A stretch of DNA of 64,000 nt from Polysphondylium violaceum (taxonomy: Eukaryota > Evosea > Eumycetozoa > Dictyosteliales > Dictyosteliaceae): assembly GCA_000277445.1 (NCBI GenBank), contig AJWJ01000038.1, forward strand, positions 1 to 64,000, in the 5' to 3' direction. Every line of letters starts with the position of its first letter. Position 1 is the stretch's first letter. Made by a program: the position numbers and the translations under genes. The notes beneath the pieces were generated by a model. That model did not search any database and was not told the origin of the DNA. It was given only the letters and a program-made list of their open reading frames with translations. Below, in pieces: positions 47,404 to 59,743 of this stretch.

Positions 47404-48234
47404 ATGGATCAACCAAAACAAATAAATAGAGAACCAATCAATAGGTTAATCAAATACTATGTCATAGTGGTGAGATCAATACTGTGTGTATTGTTTTGTT
47501 ATTATCTCAAGAGTGAGAGCAACAATGAATTGCTCGCTAGTATTAGACAATCTTTTACACCATATCAAATATACTTGATTGTGTCTTTTGTCAGTACCTT
47601 GCTTTTCTTGATCACCGTCTACACCATATTGGGACCAAGCTACAAGGACAAAACCAAACAGGAAATGGATGCAATGTCGCCTCCCAAAAGATTTATATTT
47701 ACCAATTTCTTTAAAGGTAGACGTGCAATGGCGTTTGAAATATTGGTGTTGTTTTGGAGTTTTAGTATCCTTTACATGACACTAAACAACAATTTCACGT
47801 TTAACAAGTACACTCAGTATGAAAGATTGAAAAAAGTGATTATCTTTTCCTTGGGTTCTGTGATTGCCCTCGGCTACCTTTTAGTAAACATTAGAAATCG
47901 TATAGAAAACCTGATCCCTCAGAGCACCATCTTTGTCAATGGCGGTGGCAGCAGTGGCAGCAATAGTGTGTACAATTCACCACTCAAGGCACTCTCTGAC
48001 ACATTTGATAAACTATTAAACATCACATTGATCCACTATGCCATCACCTCTTTGTTCTACATGGTTCTTTCCTACCTGACAACCTTCTGGACCACACCAA
48101 GCAACCAATACACCAACACACTCATCTTTATAGAGGTACCCTTCACTGTGTGTTCGGTCTATCTTACAAACAAACTCTACAATCTGAACAAAAATTACCA
48201 AATTTCCACCTTGAAAAAGAAAAAATCTCAATAA
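47404..48234 (+). CDS. Six-helix membrane protein of unknown function
   Basis: A single exon encodes 276 residues. I see about six hydrophobic segments (YYVIVVRSILCVLFCYYL; YLIVSFVSTLLFLITVYTIL; FEILVLFWSFSILYMTL; VIIFSLGSVIALGYLLV; LIHYAITSLFYMVLSYLTTF; TLIFIEVPFTVCSVYL). It has no signal peptide and ends in a basic tail (LKKKKSQ). The loop PPKRFIFTNFFKGRRAM is basic. I cannot place it in a family; the short basic C-terminus would suit ER retention, which is inference. Confidence 0.75.
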   Translation: MDQPKQINREPINRLIKYYVIVVRSILCVLFCYYLKSESNNELLASIRQSFTPYQIYLIVSFVSTLLFLITVYTILGPSYKDKTKQEMDAMSPPKRFIFTNFFKGRRAMAFEILVLFWSFSILYMTLNNNFTFNKYTQYERLKKVIIFSLGSVIALGYLLVNIRNRIENLIPQSTIFVNGGGSSGSNSVYNSPLKALSDTFDKLLNITLIHYAITSLFYMVLSYLTTFWTTPSNQYTNTLIFIEVPFTVCSVYLTNKLYNLNKNYQISTLKKKKSQ

Positions 48235-48523
48235 AAAGAAAAAGAAAAAGTATTTTTCTTTGCATCGTTGTTGTACCATCCCCCCTATTTTTGCTTGTTC
48301 TGCCTTTTTGATCAAAAAGCTGAATTCAGTGGCGATATCAAAAATATCTGCCTCATTTTTTAAAAAAATTTTTTATTTTTATTTTTTTGGGGATTTTTTT
48401 CTTTTTTCGAGCTTATGAAGATTTTTGTGGAGGCCTTTTTTAAAATTTACCCTTCAACAAATCCCGCAGTAATCTACCTTTCACCAATACCAATATTTAT
48501 AAATAAATAAAAGAGTGGTGGCA

Positions 48524-51500
48524 ATGAATAAAGTAATGGCCCCAATAGGGCTTTTATTGATTTTATCTGTGTTTTATTTTTATCCTGTATTATCTCTTCC
48601 CGATCAACAAAGTAAATATTAATTTTATGCATTTGATAAACAGTGCCCCCACAAACTAATATTTTTAAAAAGTTACTGTATTATCAAACATTGCTACTGA
48701 TTGTGGCTTTACATGGACCCCGGGTGTTCAATGTGGTGCAACAAGTAGTGATGCACTCTCAAAAACAAAGGTTGTATGTGCATTTAATGCAACAATTTCT
48801 GATTTTACCGTTACTGAATTGTATGTATATTAATAACTAAAAAATATAGGGTATGTTGGATTAACTATTTATGAATTAGATCTATAGAATCAACAAATAA
48901 ATGTTCACTTAGAAATGAATTTAATAGTTTACCAGACTTAAAAACTCTCAATATGTATTCACTTAATATGATGAATGTTCCACAAACAATCTATACACAC
49001 ACTAGTATTGAAACAATTTTCTACTCTAGTTCTCTTTCCACCGACCTTGTATATTCAATGACAACAGGTGATGGTACAAATGATTATACAAGAATGACAT
49101 CTTTAAAAGTTTTGTATGTATTAAACTCAAATGAAAACAATAATCTATTATAAATATTAATTATTTTCTTTTTTAAACAAGCCATATTGAATCAGCTTCT
49201 GGAGTTGTCCCAAAATTACCAAATACTATTACTGAATTGTATGTTAAATATGCACCCTTTTTTAAAAAAAGATTGATCATTACTAATTATAAAACTTTAG
49301 TTATTGTTATTCAACAGGTGTACCAGCATTACAAGTTGTACCTAGTTTACCAATGGATGTTTTTAGTGTAAATTTAAGAATATTTCTTGCTGTATTTCAT
49401 ACAAAAATTTCATCACCATCTTCTTTATTGGATATTAATATATTTGATTTAGCCCCAAACATGGTATCGTTTACAATATATAGTCCATCCTATCCAGTTA
49501 AATTTAGTAACTTTTTTAATCCACCAGCCTCTCTCACCACATTGTCTCTATATTTATTAGATGTTGATGATAAAAATATTCCATCAGTGGATCAGGTCAA
49601 TTGGGGAAATTTGGTTGTGCTTTTACTCTATCAACTTCAATTAAAAGGTACTGTAGATCCTAGACTTTTCCAATTGAAATCTTTGACCTACGTGGAATTA
49701 TCAGAGAATCCTGCATTGCAAGGTTCAATTCCAACAAGTATTGGTGAGCCAGCTAGTCAAATTTATAATTTAAACATTAGAAACACTGCATTCTCTGGTC
49801 AAATTCCATCAAACTTTTTAGACTCAAAAATATTGATGTTGGATTTCAGAGGTACTCAATTAAGTGGAGCTCTCCCAACCTCTTTTATGTGTTTCCCAAA
49901 TTCAGTGTTTGAAACCAATGCAGTGAATCCCAAGTTTTTGTTTGACGATAACAAGTTTTCCAACTATCAAGGTCCATCATCCTATAGAAATTGTACACCA
50001 CAGATTACCTCTGTTGTACCAGATTTTTTAACCAGTGGCGATACTACATTTGCCATTCATGGTGTGTCTTTGGGTACCACTTCCACATTGACTAGAGTTT
50101 CATTGACCAATAATGTTGGTACATCAGTTGGGCTTACCTGTGTGATAAACAAACTTTCCTCTCTTATTACATGCTACAATCCCAATATTCAAGGATATGG
50201 TCAGCTTTCAGTACAAGTACTCAATGAAGCCAATCCTCTTCCCATCACCTCCATTGGCTATGGTTACAGAAAACCAGAGATCTATTATATTTCTACAGTT
50301 CCTACATTGGGAGGAAGATTAACTGTATATGGTGTAAACTTGTTTATGAGAGACAAAGTCTCGAGTGGAAATAAAATCACCATAGGTTCTCAAGAGTGTC
50401 AAGACCTTAGAGTGGAAATTCCTTTTGGAAGTGCTAGTTGTTTGGTTCCACAAGGTATTCAATCACTGGGTGATGTTAATATCTATGTCGAGGGTCAGAG
50501 TAATGGTGCAGACAATACTATCAAGTTTAACTACCGTGGTCCAACCGTAAACTCCCCCATCCTGATTGGTCCAAATATTGCCACCGACATTACATTGACT
50601 GGTAAAGATTTTTGGAATGATACATCTCTTGTCACTGTTACTATTGATGAGGACATTGATTGCAGTGTTAAATCTGTAAATCACAATACCATAGTTTGCA
50701 CAGTTCCACCAACACCATTTAGTGCCGGTAGCAAAAACATTCAAATCAATGTTAATGGTCAAATTTCACCAACCAATAGTTTATTCCAATTGGCCGATCC
50801 TCAATATTGTCCCAATGCTTGTGGAACAGATGGATTTTGTGATCTAACTGTTGGATTTTGTATTTGTAAAACTAAATTTGGCCCCGCTTGCGACTTGGAT
50901 TCAGCCCCAATCACTGTTGATGTTGCTGATACTCCCATGGTAAAATTAGCCAACAATATTAATCCTGAATCGATAATGACCACTCAACTTTTATCTGTCG
51001 TTGAAAACTCTGTAGAAACCTCCATCAACGGATGGACCCCTAACAAAATAAGCGACTTGTTGACTAGCTACTCCTGGACAGGTCCATCAGGTCAAAGTGT
51101 AGTTGTATATATCAGAAAGAATACTAATATTGGCATGGACAAGATTGGCTATGAAAACATTACCTATCCCGCCAACAGCTTTACTTACTCTGTCAAATAC
51201 AACAAATCACCAAGCTCTGAATCACTTAAGAGCCTTCAATTTAAATTTAGCTCCAGTGCCACCCCAGATGAATGCCAACCACCACCCCAATCATTTGCTT
51301 ATGCCACTGGTCAATCCACAGACTTACATTGGTCTTTGATGACTAAATATGGAGTTCAATACCACACTAGATTCCCTTTGGTTGCTCTTGTCAACAACAA
51401 TGCCGATCTCAGAGGAAATGTTCAAGTTAATCCAATCACTCAAACTGGTAATCTCTCAACATTGTTGATCAACGTCAATAGCTACTCTACAAACTCGGTC

Positions 51501-51767
51501 GAATTCCAATATGATATGGCTGTCTATGGCACAAGTGTCCCCAGATTACCTATATTAGATGGATGTATATTAAACAACAACAACAACAATGTCAACCCAA
51601 GCTCCACCAATTCCAATAATTGGAAAATCGGTGTTGGTATTGGTGTTGGCATTGGTGGAGCCTGTCTGATTGGTGCCGTTGCCTTTATCTTTAGACAAAA
51701 ACTCAAGATGAAAAAGACTCAGTCCCTCCTTGACAAGAAATTAGCCGAAATGAATAATAAATTATAA
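48524..51767 (+). CDS. LRR-IPT/TIG-EGF single-pass surface receptor-like protein
   Basis: A cell-surface protein of the dictyostelid LRR/IPT class. Five exons (48524-48611, 48673-48820, 48880-49113, 49182-49238, 49301-51767) give 997 residues. Each small 5' exon ends in the same phase (codon split after TT) and carries one leucine-rich unit, which supports the joins. Residues 1-23 are a signal peptide (IGLLLILSVFYFYPVLS). The cap reads TDCGFTWTPGVQCG. LRRs run to about 370. Three IPT/TIG-like folds occupy about 410-670 (PQITSVVPDFLTSGDTTFAI; PEIYYISTVPTLGGRLTVYG). One EGF-like unit (CGTDGFCDLTVGFCICKTKF) lies near 680-705. A transmembrane helix (VGIGVGIGGACLIGAVAFIF) is near 955-978, with a 22-residue basic cytoplasmic tail. 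Related tgr/comC proteins act in adhesion and kin recognition; that role is inference here. Confidence 0.85.
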
Positions 51768-51879
51768 ATTGTGATAATACCCTCGTAATAAATAAATAAA
51801 CTCTTCTTTTTTCCACGATTTAGGAAAAAAAAAAAAAATCTTTTGTTTTTTTCTTTGAATTTGCTGTGATGATTTCGCG

Positions 51880-53565
51880 ATGAGCACAACAACTATTGAT
51901 CAATACACTTTATTTAAAGATAAACTTCCTGAATATTCTCAAGAAGGGTTTGATAATGATTGTAGGTGTATTTGTAATGACGGTATCCTTTGGCCCAGAT
52001 CTTATTAACAAAGCGGTACGATAATATTAGATTTTGAAGAAAAGATATTAGAGCCTTTGTCAAGCAATGTCAACTTTTTAGAAAGATCAAGCAATGTTTT
52101 ATCACCAACTAAACACCAATCACCTATAAAGATATCATCACCTAAGCCAAAATCATCAAACAATGATTCGTCAGATGAAGACGACGATAACAACTCAAAC
52201 GCTGTTGGTGCATACTTTTGTCAGCTTTGTAAGAAAAGGTTTCAAAATGAGAATACATGGAATACACATATTGGTAGTGCAAAGCATATAAAGTTGGTTA
52301 AAGAGTCTAAAAAGAAATCATCTTCAGCAACAACAACAGTTTCTACACCCAAAGGTAATAATAACACCCCTACAAAGGATAAAAAGAAATCAACAGATAC
52401 AAGTACACCTACAAAAACAACAGCAACAACCACAACAACAGGGAGCAATAATAAGCAGCAAAAGGAATCATCGTTTACGTTCCTTGCAACACAAAAAGAA
52501 GAGCTTCAAAAGGTGTTGAAAATAAAATCATCGAAACCAAACTTGGCTTGTAAAAGCCTATTTGTCATTGCCAAAGCATATAGCCAGAACCATTATGTCA
52601 GAGATTCGGCAAAATGTCTTCATTATATATTAGATGTGCTATCAGCAACAGCCACCACAACACCATCACCCACACCAACACCAACATCAACTTTCCACAT
52701 CAACACAGGTAATATATATATAAATGCAACATTATCGTCGAAAACCAATTTATTCCTTGCACGTCTTTGTCGTCTCTTTGATCAACAATTGTCAGACATC
52801 AACTACATTGAATCCTTTTATAAATTAAATATCATAACAAAAGAAAAACTACAATCCCTTGCAACCAGTTTATCAAACAACACCCTTGATCCCCTTTTAC
52901 TACTAAATGACTGGATTGGTCAAATTACATTACACCAGCAACAAGTAGCAGCAGAAGTACAGGATGAGAGTAGCAATAATATAGATGAAGAAAAAGAAAA
53001 GAAACAACAACAAATTATAGCAATGTATAATATGTTGAATGAAGTGGCAGGTGGACTATGTTTTTCAAAGATGAATTACCAATCAATAGTTTTGTATCTC
53101 TTATCATCGTCAATAGCATATGCCCATCAACTGATGAGTCAGTACCATTTGGCAATCAAGAGAATTATCAAACTATTGGAATCTAGTAAACAATACCATA
53201 TAGTCATTGATTTGATCAAGAATCAATTGATTTTAAACAACAACAACAACAACAAAAATAATAGTAATAGTGATAGCAATGATTCAACGACAACATTAAT
53301 TCCAACTCCAACCATAATGACAATCATCAAGTATTGTCTCGTCATTCAAGATAGAATTAGATTAAAAGATGCTTTACTATATTTGAACAACAATCGTAAC
53401 TGTTATGATGAACAAGATGAAACTATTCAGTGTATAACATCAATAGGTCAATCATATATCGATAACGATTACAACAAACTCGATGACATTAAAGATGAGT
53501 ATGAACATCTGATAGCAGACAACAAAGAATTTATATTTATTTTAAAACATTTAAATTTAAACTAA
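51880..53565 (+). CDS. U1-type C2H2 zinc-finger protein with helical C-terminal region
   Basis: Two exons (51880-51961, 52031-53565) give 538 residues; the join is GFDND-YFEEKILEPL. One zinc finger of the U1/matrin kind lies near residues 88-112 (YFCQLCKKRFQNENTWNTHI, then H of SAKH), a type often found in RNA-binding and spliceosomal proteins. Thr/Lys-rich linker follows to about 155. The rest is helical with TPR-like stretches (ACKSLFVIAKAYSQNHYVRD; SMAYAHQLMSQYHLAIKRII-like) and several Asn/Ser/Thr runs. I recognise the finger but not the full protein; its partner and RNA are unknown. Confidence 0.8.
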
Positions 53566-53845
53566 AATATAGTAATCCTGTTAGACATTTGAGTGCCTAA
53601 TTAAGTTTAAACATCCCATCCTCACCATCTAATAATAGTTTATATTCACAATATGTCTAATTTTCCCAAAAATCCACCACACCCCACCTGGGATGGATAT
53701 TTTTTTATTTTTTTTCATTTTTTTCAAATTTTTTTAATTTTGTAAATCATTTAAGATTTTCTTAATTTTGAATATTTAAACAAATAAATACGATTATATA
53801 TAAGTAATACAACAATAGTAAGAATAATAATAACAATAACAAATA

Positions 53846-55631
53846 ATGTCCCTACACAGATATGTTGATGATGATGAAATGGAGTTTGATGGACCAGGTT
53901 TTGCACCTGAAAGTACCCCACCTAAATTTACAATACCACATAATTTCTCATCAAATCTTTATCAAACACCATCAACACCATCAAGTCAAGAATATGCATA
54001 TAATTTAATAAAGACTTCAAAGATTAGAAAACAATCAAAGATCATCAATGATGTAGTTCATGGTCATATGGATGTACCCGATTACATTTTAGAGTTTGTC
54101 GACTCTGAACAATTTCAAAGATTACGTGATTTAAAACAATTGGGTACAACAAGTTTTGTTTTTCCTTGTGGCACACATACAAGGTACTTATCTATATAGT
54201 ATAATATTTATTTGTATCCAAGTATGTAATTATTAATATATTTCAATCATATCTGGTCACATACATTAGATTTGAACATAGTTTAGGTGTGAGTCATTTA
54301 GCAGGTAAATGGATTGATAAGATTAAAATGACACAACCAGACCTAGAGATTACAGAAGATGAACAAAAATTTGTAAGAATTGCAGGTTTGTGTCATGATT
54401 TAGGTCATGGTCCATTTAGCCATGCCTTTGAATCTTGGGCAAACACTTTACCAACAAAAAGATTTCATCATGAAGAGATGTCTGTTAAAATGTTAAATTG
54501 GTTAATTGATGACAAAGGTTTAGATTACAGTACCGATGATGTTAAATACATTAGTAATTTAATATCTGGTAAAAATAGACCAAAGTGAATATCTATTATA
54601 TTATTCTTTTGTTATTACTATTATTATTATATCTATATTAATACATACTTTTATTTATCTATCCATACAGGGAAAGAGGATTTATTTATGATATTGTAGC
54701 AAACGATAGAAATAGTGTAGATGTTGATAAATTTGATTATTTAGCAAGAGATTCATATTATTTGGGTAGATCTACTGTATGTGATTTTACTAGATTAATA
54801 GAGTTTAGTAAAGTCATAGACAATGAAATATGTTTTTGTAGCAAGGAAATTTATAATTTATATGAATTGTTTCACACTAGATATAGTTTACATAAATTGG
54901 TTTATACTCATAAAGTTGCAAAATCTGTATGTGTATTGTGAATATTAAATATACAAAATATCCACACACTAACGTCACATATATTACTATAGATTGAATT
55001 TATGATTTCAGATGCATTTAGTGCAGCAGATCCCTATCTAAATATCTCTGATCAACTTGAAGATCCCCATGAATTTATTAATTTATCAGATAGTTTATTG
55101 AGAACCATTGAAACATCTAAAGTAAAAGTAAGTATAATGTCAAAGTGTCGTACTATTCTACTCGTCTAAATATTAATATATTCATTCATAACAATCTTGT
55201 AGGAATTGGAAAAAAGTAGAAATATCATCAAGAATATTAGAAATAGAAACTTATATAAATTTGTAGACGAGATCATCGTCTCTAGCAAAAATATGCCCCT
55301 TGAGCTTGCCCAAGAGATTGCCAAAGAGGGTAATGGAATCACAGTCGATGATGTTATTGTTCAAAACTTAAAATTAAACTATGCATTCAAAGACAAGGAT
55401 CCCGTTGAACACACTCATTTCTACACTAGATATGATGATAGTCATAAAATTAAAATTAAAAAAGAACATGCCAGTCATCTCATACCAAACACATTCCAAG
55501 AGGAAAGAATACGTGTATTTTGTAGATCAAAAGATAAATGTGAAATGGTTCAAAAATCATTTAGAAAGGTTTTAAAGAACTACAGTATCACCCCAAATCC
55601 ATCATTTACTGTTAGCCCATATAAAAAATAG
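53846..55631 (+). CDS. samhd1: SAMHD1-like dNTP triphosphohydrolase (HD domain)
   Basis: Cleaves dNTPs to nucleosides and triphosphate and so limits the cell's dNTP pool. Five exons (53846-54183, 54270-54584, 54671-54926, 54993-55127, 55203-55631) give 490 residues. HD metal ligands are visible: H116 in TRFEHSLGV, H155-D156 in LCHDLGHGPFSH, and a later Asp in the VDVDKFDYLARDSYYLG motif. The start of the domain has VHGHMDVPDYILEFVD and FQRLRDLKQLGTTSFVFP, as in SAMHD1. The C-terminal part (FCRSKDKCEMVQKSFRKVL) also matches. There is no SAM domain in the N-terminal 50 residues, unlike the vertebrate protein. Exon 2 uses a GTGAAT donor. Confidence 0.95.
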
Positions 55632-56316
55632 ATAAGAGATAATAGCATACAAATATATAGTGTATTGTATATACAGGATATATAGTACAATATCTTTTCA
55701 CCTTTTTGTAATATAAACGATAAATAAATAAATATCTAAATTTACCTCATCTCCCCGACAATTGAAATTTAAACAAAATATAATGTTCTGATGGTTTGTT
55801 GGACAAAGATGTTATTAAAATACTTTGACCCCCTCTTTCATCATACTTTTATTTAGAATTCCTCCATTCTCAGGATTCAACTTAATGAGGCGGTGTTGAT
55901 TCTTGAGGATCAAGGAAAAATAAAATTTTCAGAAAATCTGGTGAACTTAAAAAAAAAAAAGATATATGCTTGGGACATAAAAAATATCTAACCCAGTAAA
56001 GGTACTGACACTACGCCTTACTTTAAAGGCCATTCTGTCTGTAAATTTTCAATACTCCAATAAACACACCATAGCCTTGCCAGATTGTTAGTATATATGA
56101 TCCACATTTCCCATCACCACTCACATCAATAACTAAAACCCTTTATCCCCAAACCATCTTAAACACCCTTATTATTCACATACATAATGCGGGCGTGTTT
56201 CGTTCGTATATTTGGCATTAGCGAAAATGGACAACTCAATCCTCGCCCCCGCTTTCTGATAAAAATTTTCGTTTATGTTATGCCAAAAAAATCTTTGCGA
56301 ATTTTAAAAAAAAATC

Positions 56317-56344
56317 AATTCTTGGGGGCCCAAGAATTTTTTTA
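56317..56344. other. Hairpin with 10-bp perfect arms followed by a T run
   Basis: Arms AATTCTTGGG and CCCAAGAATT with a two-base GG loop (56317-56338) run directly into TTTTTT. The stem has an unusual GGGGGCCC core for this AT-rich spacer. The shape looks like the 3' end of a small structured transcript, but I recognise no RNA family. Confidence 0.6.
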
Positions 56345-57550
56345 TATCATTTTTTTAGAGGTCGCTAAAAAAAGTGATCAGCCTATAATCAATGAAATTA
56401 CTAAAAATCGTCTATTCAGTACCCTGTTTTAGGAATAAAAAAGTGTATTTTTTTTTTTTTTCTATCTCAAATGGACTAATTCTAAATGGTGACAACACTT
56501 TTTGAAATCAGATTGAGATAGGAATGTATCGTTTTTTTTTTGTTCTTTTTCATTCTTATTATTTCTTCTCTCTAACTGTACATATAATTATAAAATTCTA
56601 TCTATTTACTCCTCCTTGGATTAATTAGAACTTTATAGTTTTTTATTCAAAAAGTAAAGTATTATAACATGGACGTCCCTGCCATTGTGGGATATTGTCA
56701 AGAGGCACATGTGTTCACATATCTTTCTTTTTTTTTTTTTTTTTTTTTTTTGGTAATTTTTACCATTTCAAAAACAACTATAAATGGATACTCATATTGG
56801 TGAAATCACTTTATTTATCCATTGTTTATTTGTTTTTTTGGTTTTCTTTTTTTCGGTTTTTTGTTTTTTTTTTTTTATTTGTTGGACTGTGTCTAAAATA
56901 GTTAATTAATTAATTAACGTATTCCGTTAATGATTGGAACATATACTTTGTATTTGTTGACAATATGATTCTTGTGTTTAGATCATCAATTCCTATAATG
57001 TGTTTATCTGTGATGATAATGGTGACCAGATAAAATGAATTGTATTTTGTTTTTTTTTTTTTAAATTTGTTGATCCGATCACTTTGAATTGTAACCCCCA
57101 TTATTTAATCTTGGTGTTTTGTGTTCCACTACTCTTTATTTTAAAAAAAATTTAAATTAATTGACCCAATAGGCTCAAAATACTCTATGTTTTTTTTTTA
57201 TTTTGTGGATCCCGTGATGATAAAGTCACTTTATGATTTCATCATTATCATCAACACAAGCAAAGTATTGGTATTCTCAATTTTATGCTTATCAGGGTTG
57301 ATTGTACCAACAATGAGCAATTTTCATATTAGTTGTGTGATATGAGATGTTGGTGTGGGAATGGTGTGTGTGTGTTTGTGTGTGGTATCTGTTTTTTTTG
57401 TTTATTGTGATTCTGATGTGGTTATTTATTTTTTTTATTTTTTTAATTTGATTATCCATATATGTGTGTGTTGTTTGTGAAAAAAAATGATTTTGTGTAT
57501 TCAACACATCGACTTTTTTCAATATGTTTTTAAACAAAAACCCCACATCT

Positions 57551-57589
57551 GGAGGTATGGGGGGGTAAACATCCGGGGAAGGGGGGGGG
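57551..57589 (+). other. G-rich cluster with quadruplex potential
   Basis: G tracts of 2, 2, 7, 4 and 9 bases within 39 bases in AT-rich non-coding DNA. The spacing permits a four-tract G-quadruplex with the tracts of 7 and 9 split. Structure is inferred, the base pattern is seen. Confidence 0.6.
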
Positions 57590-59169
57590 AAACGAATCGA
57601 TTATTGAATTATTTGATCACAACATCACGTATTGAATTTTTAAATTTTTTTTAAAATGTTAATTACCCATTGTTTTTTAGGTATGGATGCTAATTGTGGA
57701 GTGATAAATTGTATTGTGAATGTGTGTGCAAAAACTATTATATGTATTATTTATTCAATTTCAAAATAATAAAAAAAATAATATTATCACTCACTCAAAA
57801 ACTGTTTTTTCATAATACACCCTATTCTATCTAATAAGCAATTTCCCCAAACACTCTTTTAGTCAACATTTTTCTTTCTCTTTTTTTATATTTTTTTGGT
57901 CAACTAAAACATATAGGTAACAGATTTGAATCTATGATTTGTCCTCACATAAATTGTTAATGACCACATTTTCACATACGCCCACTTCGCCCTCCCATAA
58001 ACCACACCACCACACACATAATCTTAAACACCCCACACAACACCCAATTGACAAAAATACCAATTCTACATACACAAGTCCCCCATCTTACCTTTTTTGA
58101 TCTAATTTTAAATCAAACACGATATTTTTGGGCGAATGCGCACCTGTACCAAACACTTTTTCAATCGATCTATCATTTTTCAAAAACTATTTTAAAAACC
58201 CACGTGACAAATCTGTCTCTATAAAAAATTAAGATATAACAACATCCAAAAATTTTCAACACATCCACTGTCAAATAGTCAAAACGGGGGAAAGTGTGGG
58301 GGGTGTGTGTTTGCGATATCACAGTGCGTCTACGCAATATACTTATTAGTTTTCCGCACTACTTTTTTTTTTTCCTATTCTTCCCTTTCTTTTTTTTTTT
58401 TTTTTTTTTTGTTCTTCAACCAACTCAATTAGTTGTGTTGGTGTGCTTTGATCAATTTTTGATAATTATCATTATCTTTATCTTTATCATCATTATTCAT
58501 CACTATCCTCCCACCATCAATAGTTACTTAAACACAAAGTAATAATTTTTTTTAAAAAACTTTCATTTGTGTTAAGCTTCACCTCCACTCCGAATATCTT
58601 GATCTTTGTTTCCCAATTCATTTTAGTCATCAAAAATATTCCGGTTAAACATATTTAAATATGGTTATGCTGATGCTGATGATGATTGTTGTTTCTTTTT
58701 TTCCATCACTTTAAAATTATTGTAAATCCTTGACTCTAAAGTTAGTAACCCAGAGATTTAGTTTTTATTATCTATTTATTATTCATTTATTTTTATCCTT
58801 TTGAATCCATTTAAATTGTTGTGGTGTTGTTGTTAAATTTCCCACACGTGCCCTAGTTCCCCCAACACCATCACAACATCACCACACACACACACAATGG
58901 GTGATAACATCATCAAAAAAATCAAAAAACCATTATTTATGAATGATAAATAATGTAATAATATATCAAAAGTATAGAAATAATAATAATCAACACTCGT
59001 ATTGGTACTCAGAACATTATCCAGTAGGTGTCCTATATAATAATAAGACGTGTTCATATTCTACAATATGTTCTCATCAATTGGTGATTTTTTTAAATTT
59101 AATTTCACTAGAAATCACTATCATCTCTACATCTTTTTGCCAAACTAAAAAAATTGTTGGTCAACTTTC

Positions 59170-59200
<31 letters not shown>

Positions 59201-59232
59201 AAAAAAGAATGGTAATAGAAGAGGAGTAATAA

Positions 59233-59258
59233 TAGAGGTTTAATTAATTAAACCTCTA
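59233..59258. repeat. Perfect 26-base palindrome
   Basis: The left half is TAGAGGTTTAATT and the right half its exact reverse complement, with no loop. It lies about 490 bases upstream of the RAMA-domain gene. It could be a dimeric factor site or a cruciform-prone element. Confidence 0.85.
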
Positions 59259-59743
59259 AAAATAATTATAATTGTATTGTGTTTTTTTTTTAATAATTAA
59301 TTATTTCCTCACGCCAAATGTAAAAATTGTACAATGGTTGAATAGATTTATTAATATAGATTTAAAACAAAAAACCACCAACACACATTGATTCCAATAT
59401 TAATTAAACTATTTTTAATCTTTGTTCTTTTTTGTTTTTTTTTTCGTTTGATTACTTTTTCCGTTTTTAGATGTCACCTCTTCACTCCCCCAATCCATAA
59501 TTAAATTTCTCCCATCCTTTTTAAAAAAATCTAAATATTAACCCAACAAAATAAATTTCAATAGGTTTTTTTTTATATTTATTAGGATATAAAAGAAATA
59601 AATTTCACACAATACACAAATAATATTGATTCTTAAAAAAATTGTTTTTTTATAATAGCCAACTTATAAGCCAAGCCCGAATTCAAGCTGAAATCCATTT
59701 CTGATAAAATTAAGAAAAAAAAATTAAGCTCCTCTGAAAAAGG

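Larger units (their letters stand above)
55632..59743. other. 4.1-kb block without a supportable protein gene
   Basis: The longest gene-free stretch of the window. It has many T runs of 10-20 bases (for example 56728-56750 and 58390-58410), CA/TG-rich segments (57340-57400, 58000-58060), a hairpin followed by a T run (56317-56345), a G-rich cluster (57551-57589) and a perfect palindrome (59233-59258). The small frames present are low-complexity Phe/Ile/Lys. It may be a long developmental promoter for the RAMA-domain gene or carry unrecognised RNA genes. It lies 3' of samhd1. Confidence 0.5.

Noticed and set aside
48612-48672. Alternative acceptor AACAG in intron 1 of the LRR-IPT gene
   Set aside because: Using it puts the following exon in a frame that loses the conserved TDCGFTWTPGVQCG cap and breaks the phase shared by the other small exons. 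The AAAAAG acceptor keeps both.
56187-56432. 81-residue frame in the 4.1-kb gene-free block
   Set aside because: No family sequence and rich in Phe, Lys and Ile from A/T tracts. It overlaps the hairpin element, which I consider the more credible signal.
58294-58542. 82-residue frame upstream of the RAMA-domain gene
   Set aside because: Mostly Phe/Ile from T runs (FFFFLFFPFFFFFFF); not a plausible gene.
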